This document shows positions 25,099-37,415 of a stretch of DNA of 64,000 nt, piece by piece. Numbering within the stretch: the first letter of the stretch is position 1; every line of letters starts with the position of its first letter. Location: contig JAYKAV010003066.1 in NCBI GenBank assembly GCA_035582835.1, forward strand, positions 2,180,977-2,244,976, written 5' to 3'. Origin of the DNA: Phoebastria nigripes (taxonomy: Eukaryota > Chordata > Aves > Procellariiformes > Diomedeidae). The notes under the pieces were generated by a model, which saw only the letters and a list, made by a program, of their open reading frames with translations, was not told where the DNA came from and ran no database searches. A program made the translations under genes and the position numbers.

Positions 25099-27832
25099 TC
25101 AACAGGCCCTGCTAAAAAGTTTACTGCCATCTTTTTTATAAGCTCCCTTTAAGTATTGAAAGGCTGCAATAAGGTCTCCCTGAAGCCTTCTCTTCTCCAG
25201 GCGGAACAACCCCAACTCTCTCAGCCTTTCTTCATAGGAGAGGTGTTCCAGCCCCCTGATCATTTTTGTGGCCCTCCTCTGGACCCGCTCCAACAGGTCC
25301 ATGTCTTTCTTGTGCTGAGGGCTCCAGAGCTGGACACAGTACTCCAGGTAGGGTCTCACCAGAGCAGAGTAGAGGGGCAGAATCACCTCCCTCGACCTGC
25401 TGGCCATGCTTCTTTTGATGCAGCCCAGGATACAGTTGGCCTTCTGGGCTGCGAGCACACATTGCTGGCTCATGTCCAGCTTTTCATCCACCAGTACCCC
25501 CAAGTCCTTCTCGGCAGGGCTGCTCTCAATCCCTTCATCCCCCAGCCTGTATTGATACCAGGGGTTGCCCCAACCCAGGTGCAGGACCTTGCACTTGGCC
25601 TTGTTAAACCTCATGAGGTTCACACGGGTCCACTTCTTGAGCTTGTCCAGGTCCCTCTGGATGGCATCCCGTCCCTCAGGCGTGTCAACTGCACCACTCA
25701 GCTTGGTGTCATCTGCAAAGTTGCTGAGGGTGCACTCGATCCCACTGTCTATGTCATTGATGAAGATATTAAACAGTACTGGTCCCAATACAGACATTGG
25801 GCTCCATCTGGACATTGAGCCATTGACCACTACCCTCTGGATGTGACCATCCAACCAATTCCTCACCCACTGGACAGTCCACCCATCAAATCCATACCTC
25901 TCCAGTTTAGAGAGAAGGATGTTGTGGGGGACCGTGTCAAAGGCCTTACAGAGGTCCAGATAGACGACATCTGTAGCTCTTCCCATGTCCACTGATGTAG
26001 TCAGTCCGTCACAGAAGGCCACTAGGTTAGTCAGGCAGGACTTGCCCTTGGTGAAGCCATGCTGGCTGTCTCAAACCACCTCCCTGTCCTCCATGCACCT
26101 TAGCATAGCTTCCAGGAGGATCTGTTCCATGATCTTCCCAGGCACAGAGGTGAGACTGACTGGCCTGTAGTTCCCCGGGTCTTCCTTTTTCCCCTTTTTA
26201 AAAATGGGGGTTATGTTTCCCCTTTTCCAGTCAGTGGGAACTTCACCAGACTGCCACAACTTCTCAAATACTATGGATAGTGGCTTAGCAACTACATCCA
26301 CCAGTTCCTTCAGGACCTGCGAATGGATCTCATCGGGTCCCATGGACTTGTGCACCTTCAGGATCCTTAGATGGTCTCAAACCTGATCTTCTCCTACAGT
26401 GGGCGGCTCTTCATTCTCCCAGTCCCTGCCTTTGCCTTCTGCGGCTTGGGCGGTGAGGCTCGAGCACTTGCCGGTGAAGACTGAGCCAAAAAACTCATTG
26501 ACTACCTCCGCCTTCTCCATATCCCGGGTAACCAGGTCTCCCATTTCATTCCAGAGAGGGCCCACATTTTCCCTCGTCTTCCTTTTATCCCCAACGTACC
26601 TATAGAAGCTTTTCTTGTTGCCCTTGACGTCCCTGGCCAGATTTAATTCTATCAGGGCTTTAGCTTTCCTAACCTGATCCCTGGCTGCTCGGACAATTTC
26701 TCTATATTCCTCCCAGGCTATCTGTCCTTGCTTCCACCCTCTGTAGGCTTCCTCTTTGTGTTTGAGTGTGCCCAGGAGCTCCTTGTTCATCCATGCAGGC
26801 CTCCTGGCATTTTTGCCTGACTTCCTCTTTGTTGGGATGCATCGCTCCTGAGCTTGGAGGAGGTGATCCTTGAATATTAACCAGCTTTCTTGGGCCCTTC
26901 TTCCCTCCAGGGCTTTGTCCCATGGCACACTACCAAGCAGATCCCTGAAGAGACCAAAGTCTGCTCTCCTGAAGTCCAGGGTAGTGAGCTTGCTGCGTGC
27001 CCTCCTTGGTGCCCTAAGGGTCTTGAACTCCACCATTTCACGGTCGCTGCAGCCAAGGCTGCCCTTGAGCTTCACATTCTCCACCGGCCCCTCCTTGTTG
27101 GTGAGAAGAAGGTCCAGCATAGCACCTCTCCTCGTTGTGCTCCTCTACCACTTGGAGAAGGAAGTTATCATCAACGCATTCCAGGAACCTCCTGGATTGC
27201 TTATGCCCTGCCGTGTTGTCCCTCCAACAGATATCGGGGTGGTTGAAGTCCCCCATGAGGATCAGGGCTTGTGATCGTGAGGCTGCTCCTATCTGTCTAT
27301 AGAGGGCCTCATCCGCTCAGTCTTCCTGGTCGGGTGGCCTGTAGCAGACCCCCACTGTAATGTCACCTGTCCCTGCCTTCCCTTTAATCCTGACCCATAA
27401 GCTCTCGGTCAGCTCCTCATCCATCCCCAGGCGGAGCTCCATGCACTCCAGCTGGTNATTGACATAGAGGGCGACACCCCCTCCTCGTCTCCCCTGCCTG
27501 TCCTTCCTAAAGAGCCTGTGTCCCTCCATCCCAACGCTCCCGTCACAGGAGCCATCCCACCATGTCTCCATGATGCCAATAAGGCCGTAGCCCTGCAGGC
27601 GTGCGGACGTCTCTAACTCCTCTTGTTTATTCCCCATGCTATGTATGTTTGCATAGAGGCATTTATGCTGGACCCCCGATGAAGCTGTCTTACTGGCTGG
27701 AGTTCCTTTGTGCTGCTCTTCAGGTGCTCTCCTGCTGACCTGTGATCCTTCTCCAGGCTCTGGGCATCTGTTGCTGGCCCTGGCATCAAACTGGTAGGAG
27801 TGGGATGGATTGAGGTTACCCTCCCCCGGCAT
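25099..27832 (-). pseudogene. CR1 ORF2 remnant: endonuclease and reverse transcriptase
   Basis: Read on the minus strand. The apurinic-type endonuclease domain comes first (about 27832-27000), with YANIHSMGNKQEEL, GIMETWWDGS, VCYRPPDQED and [11 protein letters not shown] blocks. The reverse transcriptase follows, with [13 protein letters not shown] and [13 protein letters not shown] (26355-26071), [11 protein letters not shown], and the catalytic FADDTKL (FADD at 25708-25719). The C-terminal part includes [15 protein letters not shown] and ends at 25099. Damage visible: TGA stops just after VCYRPPDQED, after [11 protein letters not shown] and after MEDREVV; a frameshift near 27120; and an in-frame loss of about seven codons that removes the SGVPQGS motif ahead of [12 protein letters not shown]. 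The product would have replicated CR1 RNA into DNA at the target site; this copy is dead. Two of the stops sit where CR1 relatives usually have CGA, consistent with CpG decay. Confidence 0.9.
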
Positions 27833-27834
27833 CT

Positions 27835-28376
27835 CTAGTTTAAAGCCCTCTTCACCAGCTTGGCAAGCCTATCACCAAAGATGCTCTTCCCCTTCTCTGA
27901 CAGATGGACCCCGTCAGCCCTCAATTGACCAGGTTTCTCAAAGCGAGTCCCATGGTCTACGTAGCCAAACCCCTGGCTGTGGCACCAGTCCTGTAACCAT
28001 TTGTTGACTCGCCAGATTCGACTGGCCCTTTCAAACACCTTCCCTTTGACCAGCAGGATTGATGAAAAAACCACCTGTGCTCCAGAGTCCCTTACCACCA
28101 CTTCCAGGGCTCTGTAATCCTTCTTGATACTCCCCAGACTGCTCCTGGCTGTATCACTGGTGCCCACGTGAAACAGCAGCAGCGGATAATAGACAGTGGA
28201 CTGTATGAGGCTTGGTAGCCTCTTGATGACATCCCTGATGCGAGCCCCCGGTAAGCACCCCTCTCTAGAGGTGAATGGGTGCCTCTGTACCTCTTAGAAG
28301 AGAGTCGCCTACTACTATCACCCGGAGGATGTGTGTGTTCTGCTGATGGGACGTGGTGGAATTGGAAATTACCCAC
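27835..28376 (-). pseudogene. CR1 ORF1 remnant with SGNH/esterase-like domain
   Basis: The minus strand reads VVGDSLLRGTEAPI near 28270-28320 (block I, GDS, of SGNH hydrolase-like domains found in CR1 ORF1 proteins). It continues in another frame as a GARIRDVIKRLPSL-like piece, then HVGTSDTARSS, VVFSSILLVKGK, VNKWLQDWC and a conserved ending with DGVHLSEKGK and RALN, terminating at 27835. The DGVHL block supplies the Asp and His expected of the catalytic triad, and GTSD corresponds to the conserved GTND block with Asn changed to Ser. A frameshift separates the GDS block from the rest. The ORF1 stop nearly abuts the ORF2 start region, as usual for CR1. Upstream (28377-28690) similarity becomes too weak to follow. 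Confidence 0.8.
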
Positions 28377-28690
28377 ATTTCCCCAGTTTTTTGGCCGTGC
28401 AGGGGTAGGTGTTTATTGTAACCAGGGCTTGCTGCGAGGGGTCCTGTGGCTCTGCAACGCCTGAAGGACGAGGTGGAAGAGATAAGGGGGTGTGACGAAA
28501 TGCTGGCAGGGTCAAAGCACGGGGCCCCAGGGCAGCTGCAGCCCCCACCACTGCCCCCAAACCTGCGGCCAGGGCTGCAGGCCAGGCTGCTGCCCCAAAG
28601 GTCGGGGGAGCACTGTCTCCACCTACTCAGCAATGGCCAGATACTGCCTCCCCCGATCCACCAGCAGAAACGCAACTATGGAAATGATTC

Positions 28691-29515
28691 AAGGTTAGAA
28701 AAAACTGGTAATTAAGAGCATTGAGGTAAACTGGGTGATTGGGACATGAGAGGGCTTGGAAACCATCTCACATGCAGTTGTTCTGGCTGACTGGAGGGGG
28801 GCAGCAAAACATTGGGGAACTTCAGACCCCAGCTCAGCACAGCCTGTGTCTGGCCCCAGCCGTCCTTTCCAGGAGTAGCTGACAGCCTTCGTACCTACCC
28901 AGCCGCACCCCACGCCCAGCTTCAGAGCCCAGCAGGCATTCACATAGGCCACAAAGTGTTAAGCGTCCCCGAGAGCGCCCTGGCCTCAGCTCAGGTCTTG
29001 TGACCTCTTGCTGAAAGTCTCCGTATCCTGTTGCCCATCCCCAGAGCTGCCCACTAAGAATTCATTTATTGAGAACAGCATTTTGCAATATTGGTGTTTA
29101 AAGTGACTTTACTAAGTCAAGAAAAAGAAGCTGCTTACAGGGGCACAGTCACAAAGCAGGCAGAAAGCAAAGATCATCAGAGAGCCCTTCTGCCCCGTAC
29201 ATCCCCACCTAAAAGGGTGCTGCTGTCCTGGGGCCGCAGGAAGGAACAGCCGGCTCAGCTCTGTTGCCCTTGTGTACTGAATGATGCTATTGCTGTCGCA
29301 GCTAAAGAAGGGAGACTGGGCTTGGATGTTAGGACGTTTTGGTGCTCTGCATATAACTGAGGTCATGACTGCCCATATGACCAACTGGAGCAGCCATTAC
29401 TGCAGGGGTTATACAGGGACTTGTCAGTTCCTCCTCTGCCACTGATTACCTGTGTGACCTTGGGCACATCGCCGAGCCTGTCTTTGCCTTCATTCCCAAC
29501 CTGAAAACAGTGATG
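28691..29515. other. Intergenic sequence between CR1 and LTR 3
   Basis: Moderately GC-rich, no gene recognised. The 5' limit of the CR1 element may lie slightly inside this stretch. Confidence 0.4.
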
Positions 29516-29520
29516 ACAAC

Positions 29521-30093
29521 TGTCCTGGTTTCAGCTGGGATAGAGTTAATTTTCTTCCTAGTAGTTGGTAGAGTGCTGTGTTTTGGATTTAGTATGAGAA
29601 TAATGTTGATAACACACTGATGTTTTTAGTTGTTGCTAAGTAGTCTACTAGTCAAGGACTTTTCAGCTTCCCATGCTCTGCCAGGTGCACAAGAAGCTGG
29701 GAGGGAGCATAGTCAGGACAGCTGACCCAACTGGCCAANGGGGTATTCCATACCATGTGACGTCATGCTCAGCATATAAAGCTGGGGGAAGAAGAAGGAA
29801 GGGGGGGACGTTTGGAGTGATGGTGTTTGTCTTCCCAAGTAACCATTACGTGTGATGGAGCCCTGCTTTCCTGGAGATGGCTGAACACCTGCCTGCCGAT
29901 GGGAAGGAGTGAATGAATTCCTTGTTTTGCTTTGCTTGCATGCACGGCTTTTGCTTTNCCTATTAAACTGTCTTTATCTCAACCCATGAGTTTTCTCATT
30001 TCTACCCTTCCGATTCTCTCCCCCATCCCACCAGGGGGGAGTGAGCAAGCAGCTGTGTGGTGCTTAGTTGCTGGCTGGGGTTAAACCACGACA
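29521..30093 (+). mobile_element. Solo LTR 3, avian ERVL-like
   Basis: The most complete copy: it starts TGTCCTGGTTTCAGCTGGGA and ends GGTTAAACCACGACA, flanked by the 5-bp duplication ACAAC (29516-29520 and 30094-30098). It keeps a full CRE palindrome TGACGTCA (29758-29765), a TATAAA box (29775-29780) ten bases further on, and an ATTAAA polyadenylation signal near 29962, giving a readable U3-R-U5 layout. A CCAAT position at about 29734 is partly obscured by N at 29740. No internal retroviral sequence is present. It belongs to the same subfamily as LTR 2. Confidence 0.93.
29758..29780 (+). promoter_or_regulatory. CRE plus TATA box in LTR 3
   Basis: TGACGTCA is an intact CREB/ATF site and TATAAA follows after nine intervening bases. 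LTR 4 has TGACATCA and LTR 1 has CGACGTCA at the same place, so LTR 3 alone has the perfect palindrome. Promoter function is inferred from the LTR architecture. Confidence 0.55.
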
Positions 30094-30098
30094 ACAAC

Positions 30099-33000
30099 CC
30101 TCCCCCCGTCCTCACAGGAGTATTGCAAGGTGGTAAGATGCCACAGTGGTGGGACCCACGTATGTAACTGCAGTACAGAGTCCTGGCAATGGGAAATGGG
30201 ATTTCTTGTGGATCTACAAATCTTGGGAGTTCAGCAGTAGGGCAGCAGCTCAGACCAAAGTCATGATGGGGCTTCACTAAGAACGGGCATGAGTTTTAAG
30301 GGATTTTTTTCATCTAAGTCTAAATTTAGCTTGAAGGGATATGTCAGCAGCCCAGATCTGAATTTTGCAGATCACTTTTGCTTAGTTAAAAGCATGCACT
30401 GCTGTGTGCCCGAGGGATCTGGCCTCTCCAGGGTCCAGCTGCAGCCTACTGCTTCCCTCTTCTAGTCTCTGCAGGGCTCTTTTCATGCTCTGTCAAAACA
30501 GGGAGACAAAAGGAAGGTGTACCTGGATGCCACCTTGGTTCGACTTGGGTTGAGACTGAGCTTGCTTCCCAGTGTGGGAACTTGAAAACTTCCAAATCTG
30601 ACTAAGGAAACCTATGAATAAAGCTACTGATCTCCCCTTGCATGCCTGCCCAGGCACCACAATGACATTGGTATTCATTGTGGGGCCACTCTGTGTGCAT
30701 ACACACAGCTCCCCTCCTGCCCTGGCAAACCCTGTGCGAGCAGAGCGGCAGGGCCAGGATTTACCCGAGATAGCCTCCATCCAGCCTGGGGAATTCAGAA
30801 ATGATCCCAAATAAGTAATTTGTACTCAGCTTCAGATAAGCTTCAGATAACACAAATTGGGTGTTGTTTCTCCACTGACTCTGCAGGGAGCCCTGACTGG
30901 TCACGTAGGTGCTCCATCCCCGTGCCAGCAGGCAGGCAGCATGAACGCATCCCCTAGCCATCCACATTTTATCCGCTTTCAGCAAGGCACGGGCACCTAC
31001 ATGCCTCAGGTCCGGATCTCCCAAGATATCTAAGCACATAAGTTTCACTGACGCACTGCAGAGTATATTCACAGCTCAGAGCAAGAGCAGGATACAAAAA
31101 AAACATGACAAAATAACAGCAGAGTCTGTGCTAGACCATTTGGAGGTCTGTTTATCCACTGCATGAGCAAGAAGAGCCAAGGATATAACACAGGTAACTG
31201 AGAAGAGGAAGGACCACTAACTGCTACTCAACAGCCTGACTTGCCCATGAGCCATCCCTGAGATGTCTCCCCATCAGTCTGCAATGGAGCACTTGGAGAA
31301 TTTTTGTAATCCTCTCTGCTGTCCTACAGTAGGTTTATAAAAAGCATCCCCCCATGTCCTTATTAAGATGTTTCTGCACTTTAGCGATGGAAGTAAAGAC
31401 AAGTTTTATTGGATTTCTGTGTATATATGGTTACCCTTAGGACAAGCCTTAATGTCTTTCTAAACTGAAAGAAACTCTTCAGCTAATTCCTTGGCTTTCT
31501 AATTGGAAAGTATCTTGTTGCCTGTCGTAGATATTAGTCATTATGTCCTCTCTTACTGTGCCTGTTTCCCCCTGGTTCTGCTGTGCATCATTCCACTCCT
31601 TCTATTTTTAGCTGAGCGCTATTACATGAGACACTTTCCAAATGATCGATTATTACTGAGCTGCATTTCAAGTGCAAAGTCAGACTTCGATTGTAACAAT
31701 TTCACAGTGGTGGATTGCAAACTGGAGTTTAAAGGGCAGGAGGAAAAACATGAATTGTTAAACACAAGTGGGAAAAAACAACAAAAAAGGGCACCATCTG
31801 TAGATATGCCAGTCATTTGAGGCAATCATACCAAAGACCCTGTGCCATTACGCCTCTGGATAACAACCTACGGCACTGCTGAAATCAGTTATTTAGAAGA
31901 CATTTCCTACTCACTTTTCTTCACACGGAAATAGTATTCAGTACAGACTGTGAGAGGTTATCACCCCGTCTTTAACATCTGATTCACTGCCACATTGCAG
32001 CCTAAGGTCTTCATCACAGTTTTGTATCTGCAAGATATTTTTTTCATCCTGGGTGTGTCCTGGAATATAAAGTACAAATATCCATGTAAACAGGATAACC
32101 TGAAAAAATGTTATGACTACCTGCTCAGACTCACTCACTGAGCAAATAAATAAGCTCTTACAATTTCATTGAAAGCCCTGAAATTATCATTNTAAACTTG
32201 AAAGATAAATCTATGATTCATTTTCATGCCCAGCTGAAAAATCTGGCCAGGGAGGAAAATAAAAATACTAGATAAAACCTATTTCTGGACACGTGTGTTT
32301 CAGGGCTGGAAAAAACCTGTCTAGAATTATCAAACATGGTCATGTCCAAAATATGTTTTTGGCAAGTCTCATGAATGCCCCCCGTCTCCTTGTCCCCCTC
32401 TGTAAGCACGCCATAGGGGTGCTGGCCCTCCTTTTGAGAATGCTATAGGGTGCTGGGTAAGTGGATCTCTGTTGCTGTGTATGAAGCAGTGCTGTTATCG
32501 TTAAGAGTACGCAGAGCCCTAGGGCTAAGGAAGCTTCATTAATCAAAGAGGTCAAATCGTGCTCCACAGGTTTATGAAGGCAATGGGGGGCTTTGCCGTG
32601 GGACCAAAAGCAGCCAGCTGACATGGTGTGACCCTACACTCGTAAGCACATAGTTTATCTAATGCTTGTGAAATGCAAGCTCTGCCTCCCTCCCCCGAGC
32701 ACGTACGCATCCTCCCTTTTGGCAAAGCAAGCCACGGGTGCCGTGCGAGGGTTCCTGTGTAGGAAGCAAACCGGACCCCCGGGCTGCCATCCTCAAGCCA
32801 CCAAAATAGCTGATGTGCAGGGCACCCTGGCAGGAGGACCCCGGTGCAGGCTTCTCACCGTCAGGTGCTGCTGTGCCACTGGTGCCAGCCAGGCATCGCT
32901 GCAGGTGGGAGCACAGTCCACAACGCCCGGCTGGAGAGAGCCCTGGCAGCGGAGGGGCAGCACACAGCACAGAGGACACCAGGCTTGCAGAAAGATGCTA

Positions 33001-35250
33001 TGTGACCCTGGTATGGACCACGTTATTGTATGCCTCTGGTCGATCTGCAATTTGTATAAACTACTTAAAAAGGTAAATTCATCTCCTTTATTTAAAAGAT
33101 GCCCATGAACAATTCGTGATCTCTTACTTTCCCTCCTGTATCTCTCCATTATAATTTTTTCCCCCGATAGCAGCAGTTTTCTGAGGACTATCATTATTCA
33201 GGCATCTCTTGCTGGTTAATGTAGAGGTAAGAATGCTTCTCAGATACTGCCCCAATGAGCTGGCAGTAGACAGACTCCTACATGTTGAACTGCCCAGCAC
33301 TGGTCTCTGAAGGGGCTTATGGAATCTATTGCATATTTCCTTATGAATAGCATTAAAAACGGCATCAAAAGCTCCTTACTTATTCAAACGGTGGTTTGAT
33401 TTGTTGTTCNTTCAGTAAAAGAAACTCACTGAAACGTAACCCTGGCAGCTGAGAAGCTGGACTTGCCACAGGCTCGCCGTGGCTCACTTCACTGAACACC
33501 CTCTGCAAGAAGAGCCCTACCCAGTGTAGGGGGGAATTTTTATTGAAATCTGTATCACAAAACTCANACAGGGTCTTTCAAGTCATTGGAGTAAACTGAA
33601 GGCTAAATCAGATGTGTTGTTTTCTCTCTCTTCAGTTGATGGTTCAGGTTTACAAGTTTGGCTTTCTGGCGATGCTGTAGAATTCAGATGAGAATCGGGC
33701 TCACTGTCTTGTGGGGTGGCCAGCTATCTTTGCCATGGATCCTGCCAAGTCTGCCAATCTTAATACTTATTTCTAGGAAGGAATAAATCTAGCTACAGGT
33801 ATGAGGCAACTGATAAATGCAACAAATACATCTTTGTGCCAGTCTTATAGTTTAGGAGCAGAACAAGTTCTTTATAGCAACTGGGGTACATTTCGAGAGC
33901 CAGGCCTGGTATTCACAAGTATCTCCACAACTTCTGCTTATATTCCAAATACTGGGACTTCATAACGGTGCCTTGGGATCACAAGCTTCATTATCCATTA
34001 TGGATGCTGATGCCAGGCACTCAAATCAATATGAAGATGCACTGATACTTAAATTCTGATGCATAGCCGTATTCTGAAATGTTCCCATCTCAGCAGGATG
34101 ACAGCTAAACATAAAAGTGCCATAAATGTTCCCAACCCATTTTAGCAAAACACTCAGTTTTAAAATAATTTTTCTCAATCTGGCCTTCCCTTGAAATGTT
34201 GATTCAGCCAGCATTTGTATTAATGGCATCTCCATTAAAATTGTTTNCCTTGTCCCTCTGAAAACAGAGTTTTCTAAGTCTTGTAGTGAAATAGCCAAAA
34301 GTGGAACTGTTTCATCCATAGCCATGTGCCTTTTTAATGCCAGGTCACTAAATATAAGATTGTTACAGAAGATGGTGTAGCTTAGAGCAGTGGTTTAATA
34401 GCTCCACAAGTAGGCACACAGAGATCATTTAATACTAAAACCTGCTTGTGCTCAGCCCTTGTCCTCAGATTTCTCTCACCTCCCCTTGTCTTGAGGATCC
34501 CTCCTTAGCACTTACAGTCCCACTATCAGGAAAAATCTCATCATCTTTTCCCAGTTGCCAACATTTACTGGAACAAGAGAAGTATTTCTGCCTCTGGATA
34601 AAGACTGAATGCATCATTTTTGCCATTTCCTCAGTCATTTAGGCACTGTTTTAAAATGCCTCTCAGCATGCACGGTTCAGGAGATGTGCAAAGGAAGATT
34701 TGTAGTGGTTTCCAGAGCCGTGCAATCATGCGCAGCTCACCGCGGAGGACCCTGCGGGCTGTTCCCCCTGCACTGCATCCTCCTGGGCAGCCCCAGAGGG
34801 GTGCTACGGTGGCTGCCCGTGCCAGCACCCTGCTGCTGCTGTGTGTATGGGTGCAGGACCGCAGCAACACAGCCCCACCATCACTCCTACTGNCGCAAGA
34901 AGAGGAGAGAGGTGACTCTTCGAGAAACAACCTGGCCTGAGTTTGGGGTCCATTATAACACAGCATCATTACATCATGCCTTTCGATAGCTCAGAATACT
35001 TTGTTCGACACAAACAAGTACTTCTTTATGCAGCGACAGGAGCCACATCAATTAAAAGAGCATCAGTCTGTTGTTATAACAAGGCCAGGAGGATGGCTGA
35101 GCGGCTCCAGAGGGACAGGGAGTGTAAAAGGACCTCTGCATGCTAAAGTGAGCTCATTAACCACTGAACAGCCACTGTGATTATACTGGAAGATAATTCC
35201 ACACTTTCTAGCTGGCCTCATTTCCTTGTATCAGCCTGGAAAAAAATTCC
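30099..35250. other. Intergenic stretch, no gene recognised
   Basis: Contains only short open frames. One at 31503-31820 (105 codons) has a hydrophobic segment but no domain or codon bias, and I treat it as chance. Single N bases occur at 32192, 33410, 33567, 34247 and 34893. Confidence 0.4.
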
Positions 35251-35330
35251 TATGTATATATATTTTTTAATATACACACACACACACATATATAAGTATT
35301 TTTTTAATATATATATTCATATCTATATAT
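35251..35330. repeat. TA/CA-rich simple repeat
   Basis: Alternating TA stretches with an internal (CA)6-7 run and two short poly(T) blocks. Likely a polymorphic microsatellite. Confidence 0.85.
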
Positions 35331-37415
35331 CATTGGCACCAGTAGGGGAAATAAGGCCTATGGGGATTTAGCTCTTAGCAAATATTACTCAGACTGACAA
35401 CAAAGGAGGAATCAGCCATGTGTACCTGAGGGAAATTGTCAATGAGTATGAGGGGCATCTGTAAAAGCAGGTTTTCCCAATGGTATTTTAACACCCACAG
35501 CTTGAGACGTTGCTTTCCACTCGGTATTGATTTCTTACCCAGTTGAAGCTGACCTTTCCCTGGCCGGTCTGACGCAGAATTAATGTCCAAAACAGCACAC
35601 CCGAAGGCTGCGTAAACCCACTGTGTGCAGACAAACCCTGATGCCTCCAGGCAATTGCAGCTGGCCGATCCTTACCTCGGTTGGGCTGTGTCTGTCGTGT
35701 TGGGCAGGGCAGGAGCCTTCAGTGCCTGCTCTGAAGATGTGATAAAGAAAACAATCACCTTGTCACCTGGACCTGGCANAGCCCTGCTATGGTCGGAGGG
35801 TGTCCGCTTTGGCTGACACCAGGTTACATCCTTCATCTGTTTTGGCTGGGAGGGAAGGGGAGTCCGAACCTTGATTCACCCATTACCTGGGGGAAGCTCA
35901 TATAGCAATCAGCAGGCAGCAGCAGCCCAGTATCAGACAAAGCCAAGACTGGGTGCAGGCCAGAAAAAAGTGAGATCAGGTTAAAGAACGTGTAGATAAA
36001 CAAGTGTTTTCCAGCTGGCCAAGAGCAGAGCAGTTCAGCAATGAGCCAAAGCAATCTCTGAAAATCTTGCTGAGGACCAGCCTCCTTCCCAGGGGCCCAA
36101 AGACAGGTAAATACACCACCTTTGTTTAAAAACAGAGAGAAAGGAAGGACCTGTGGGAATAAGTCCATCCCACTTCAATGCAGATGAAGAGGCTAGAAAA
36201 AGGATTACACAAGCAGTTTATAAATACCTAGAAGTTCATAGGGTGATTTAAGTCATGCTGAAAATGTCAGACCAGTCTCATTTATTGCTTTGCCTAGGAG
36301 GGCAGGTGGTAAACTTGGCATATCTTGGTTTAGGTAAGGTTTTAAATTGTTTCACTTAGCATTTCTCCAAGCAAACTTTGATAATGGGATCTAGGTGAAA
36401 TAACCATTAGGTGAGTTCACAAGCATTTGAAAACCAGTTCCCAAAGAGGAGTTTCAACAGTTATCTGTACTTATCCATGCTTTCCTCTAAACTGGGAGGG
36501 TATTCTTGAACGAAGGAATCTTTCTCCCTAAAAATACACTACAGGTTTAGTGAGGAACTGGTACTTCATTACCTCCTTACCATTACATCGCTGGTAATGC
36601 ACTACCTGAGTTAGTGATGGATTTATTGAATAGTGTCATTAATTATCTAGCAGAGGCTGCATGAGTCCAGTCATGAATTGGAAGGATATCATTTGTAATA
36701 GAGAGACCTGCTGCACCAGAACAAGGGAGTGATGCATCAGCGTGATGGCAGGTGTTGCTTGAGTGCTGTTACGTACAGTTTTCCCAATCTCTTGTCCTTA
36801 GCATGTAAGCAAATGTTGAAGCAGCTTGCCTTTGCTCTGCTGGGTGCAGAGTTCATTTCTGAAAAACAGGTGCAGGAATTGAGCTGGGTGTCCTTTAAAA
36901 ATGAGGCTCTTTGGACATGTTTGGACAAGGACTAAGCAAGGCACATTAAAATTAAGACCCAGGCTCTGCGTTGTTACTTTTTCATCTCAGTTAAAAACAG
37001 AACCAGCGCGCATCCGCTACCAATGCAAGAGAGATGGTCAGCCTGTCCACAGGGGACTTCGGCAACAAAAATGGAGCAAGAACACAGGGAGGTCTGGCAG
37101 GATTAGAAGCTTGGGCAGAAAATAACATGATTTCAGTGTGGCAAAGTACAAGATACTAAGCCAGAGGACAAGCATGTGAATGGCTAAAATTCATTGGGAG
37201 GAAGGACTGTGAGAAGAAGCAGCATTCAGAGCGGTTTGGAGAATTTGCTGAATAGTAAGTACACGCAAATTTGCAATTTGATAGGGCTGTGTAAAAAAAA
37301 AAGCCCTAAGTCATTTTGAGTGGCTCATGCTGAGACATCATGTTACCAAGTTGAAAAGCAGTATTCTTCTCTTTGGGCCAAATCCCAAACAAAATTTAAG
37401 CCAATGGGCATGCTG
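35331..37415. other. Intergenic stretch, nothing recognised
   Basis: No gene or named repeat seen. Open frames are short and without family resemblance. Confidence 0.4.

Larger units (their letters stand above)
24821..28690 (-). mobile_element. Long CR1 LINE, inactivated
   Basis: The element runs on the minus strand, with its 3' end at low coordinates. It shows the CR1 3' terminal octamer array (24821-24855), then the 3' UTR, an ORF2 remnant with reverse transcriptase and endonuclease, and an ORF1 remnant with an SGNH/esterase-like domain. At about 3.9 kb it is much longer than the usual 5'-truncated CR1 copies of a few hundred bases. Both reading frames are broken by stops and frameshifts, so it cannot move by itself. 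The 5' boundary near 28.6-28.7 kb is uncertain: the sequence beyond the last recognisable ORF1 residues becomes unalignable by eye. Confidence 0.9.

Noticed and set aside
25156..25818. Long plus-strand open frame (220 codons)
   Set aside because: It is the antisense of the CR1 reverse transcriptase, whose motifs ([14 protein letters not shown]) are on the minus strand.
31503..31820. 105-codon frame with a hydrophobic stretch
   Set aside because: The hydrophobic part comes from T-rich DNA. There is no signal of selection that I can see.
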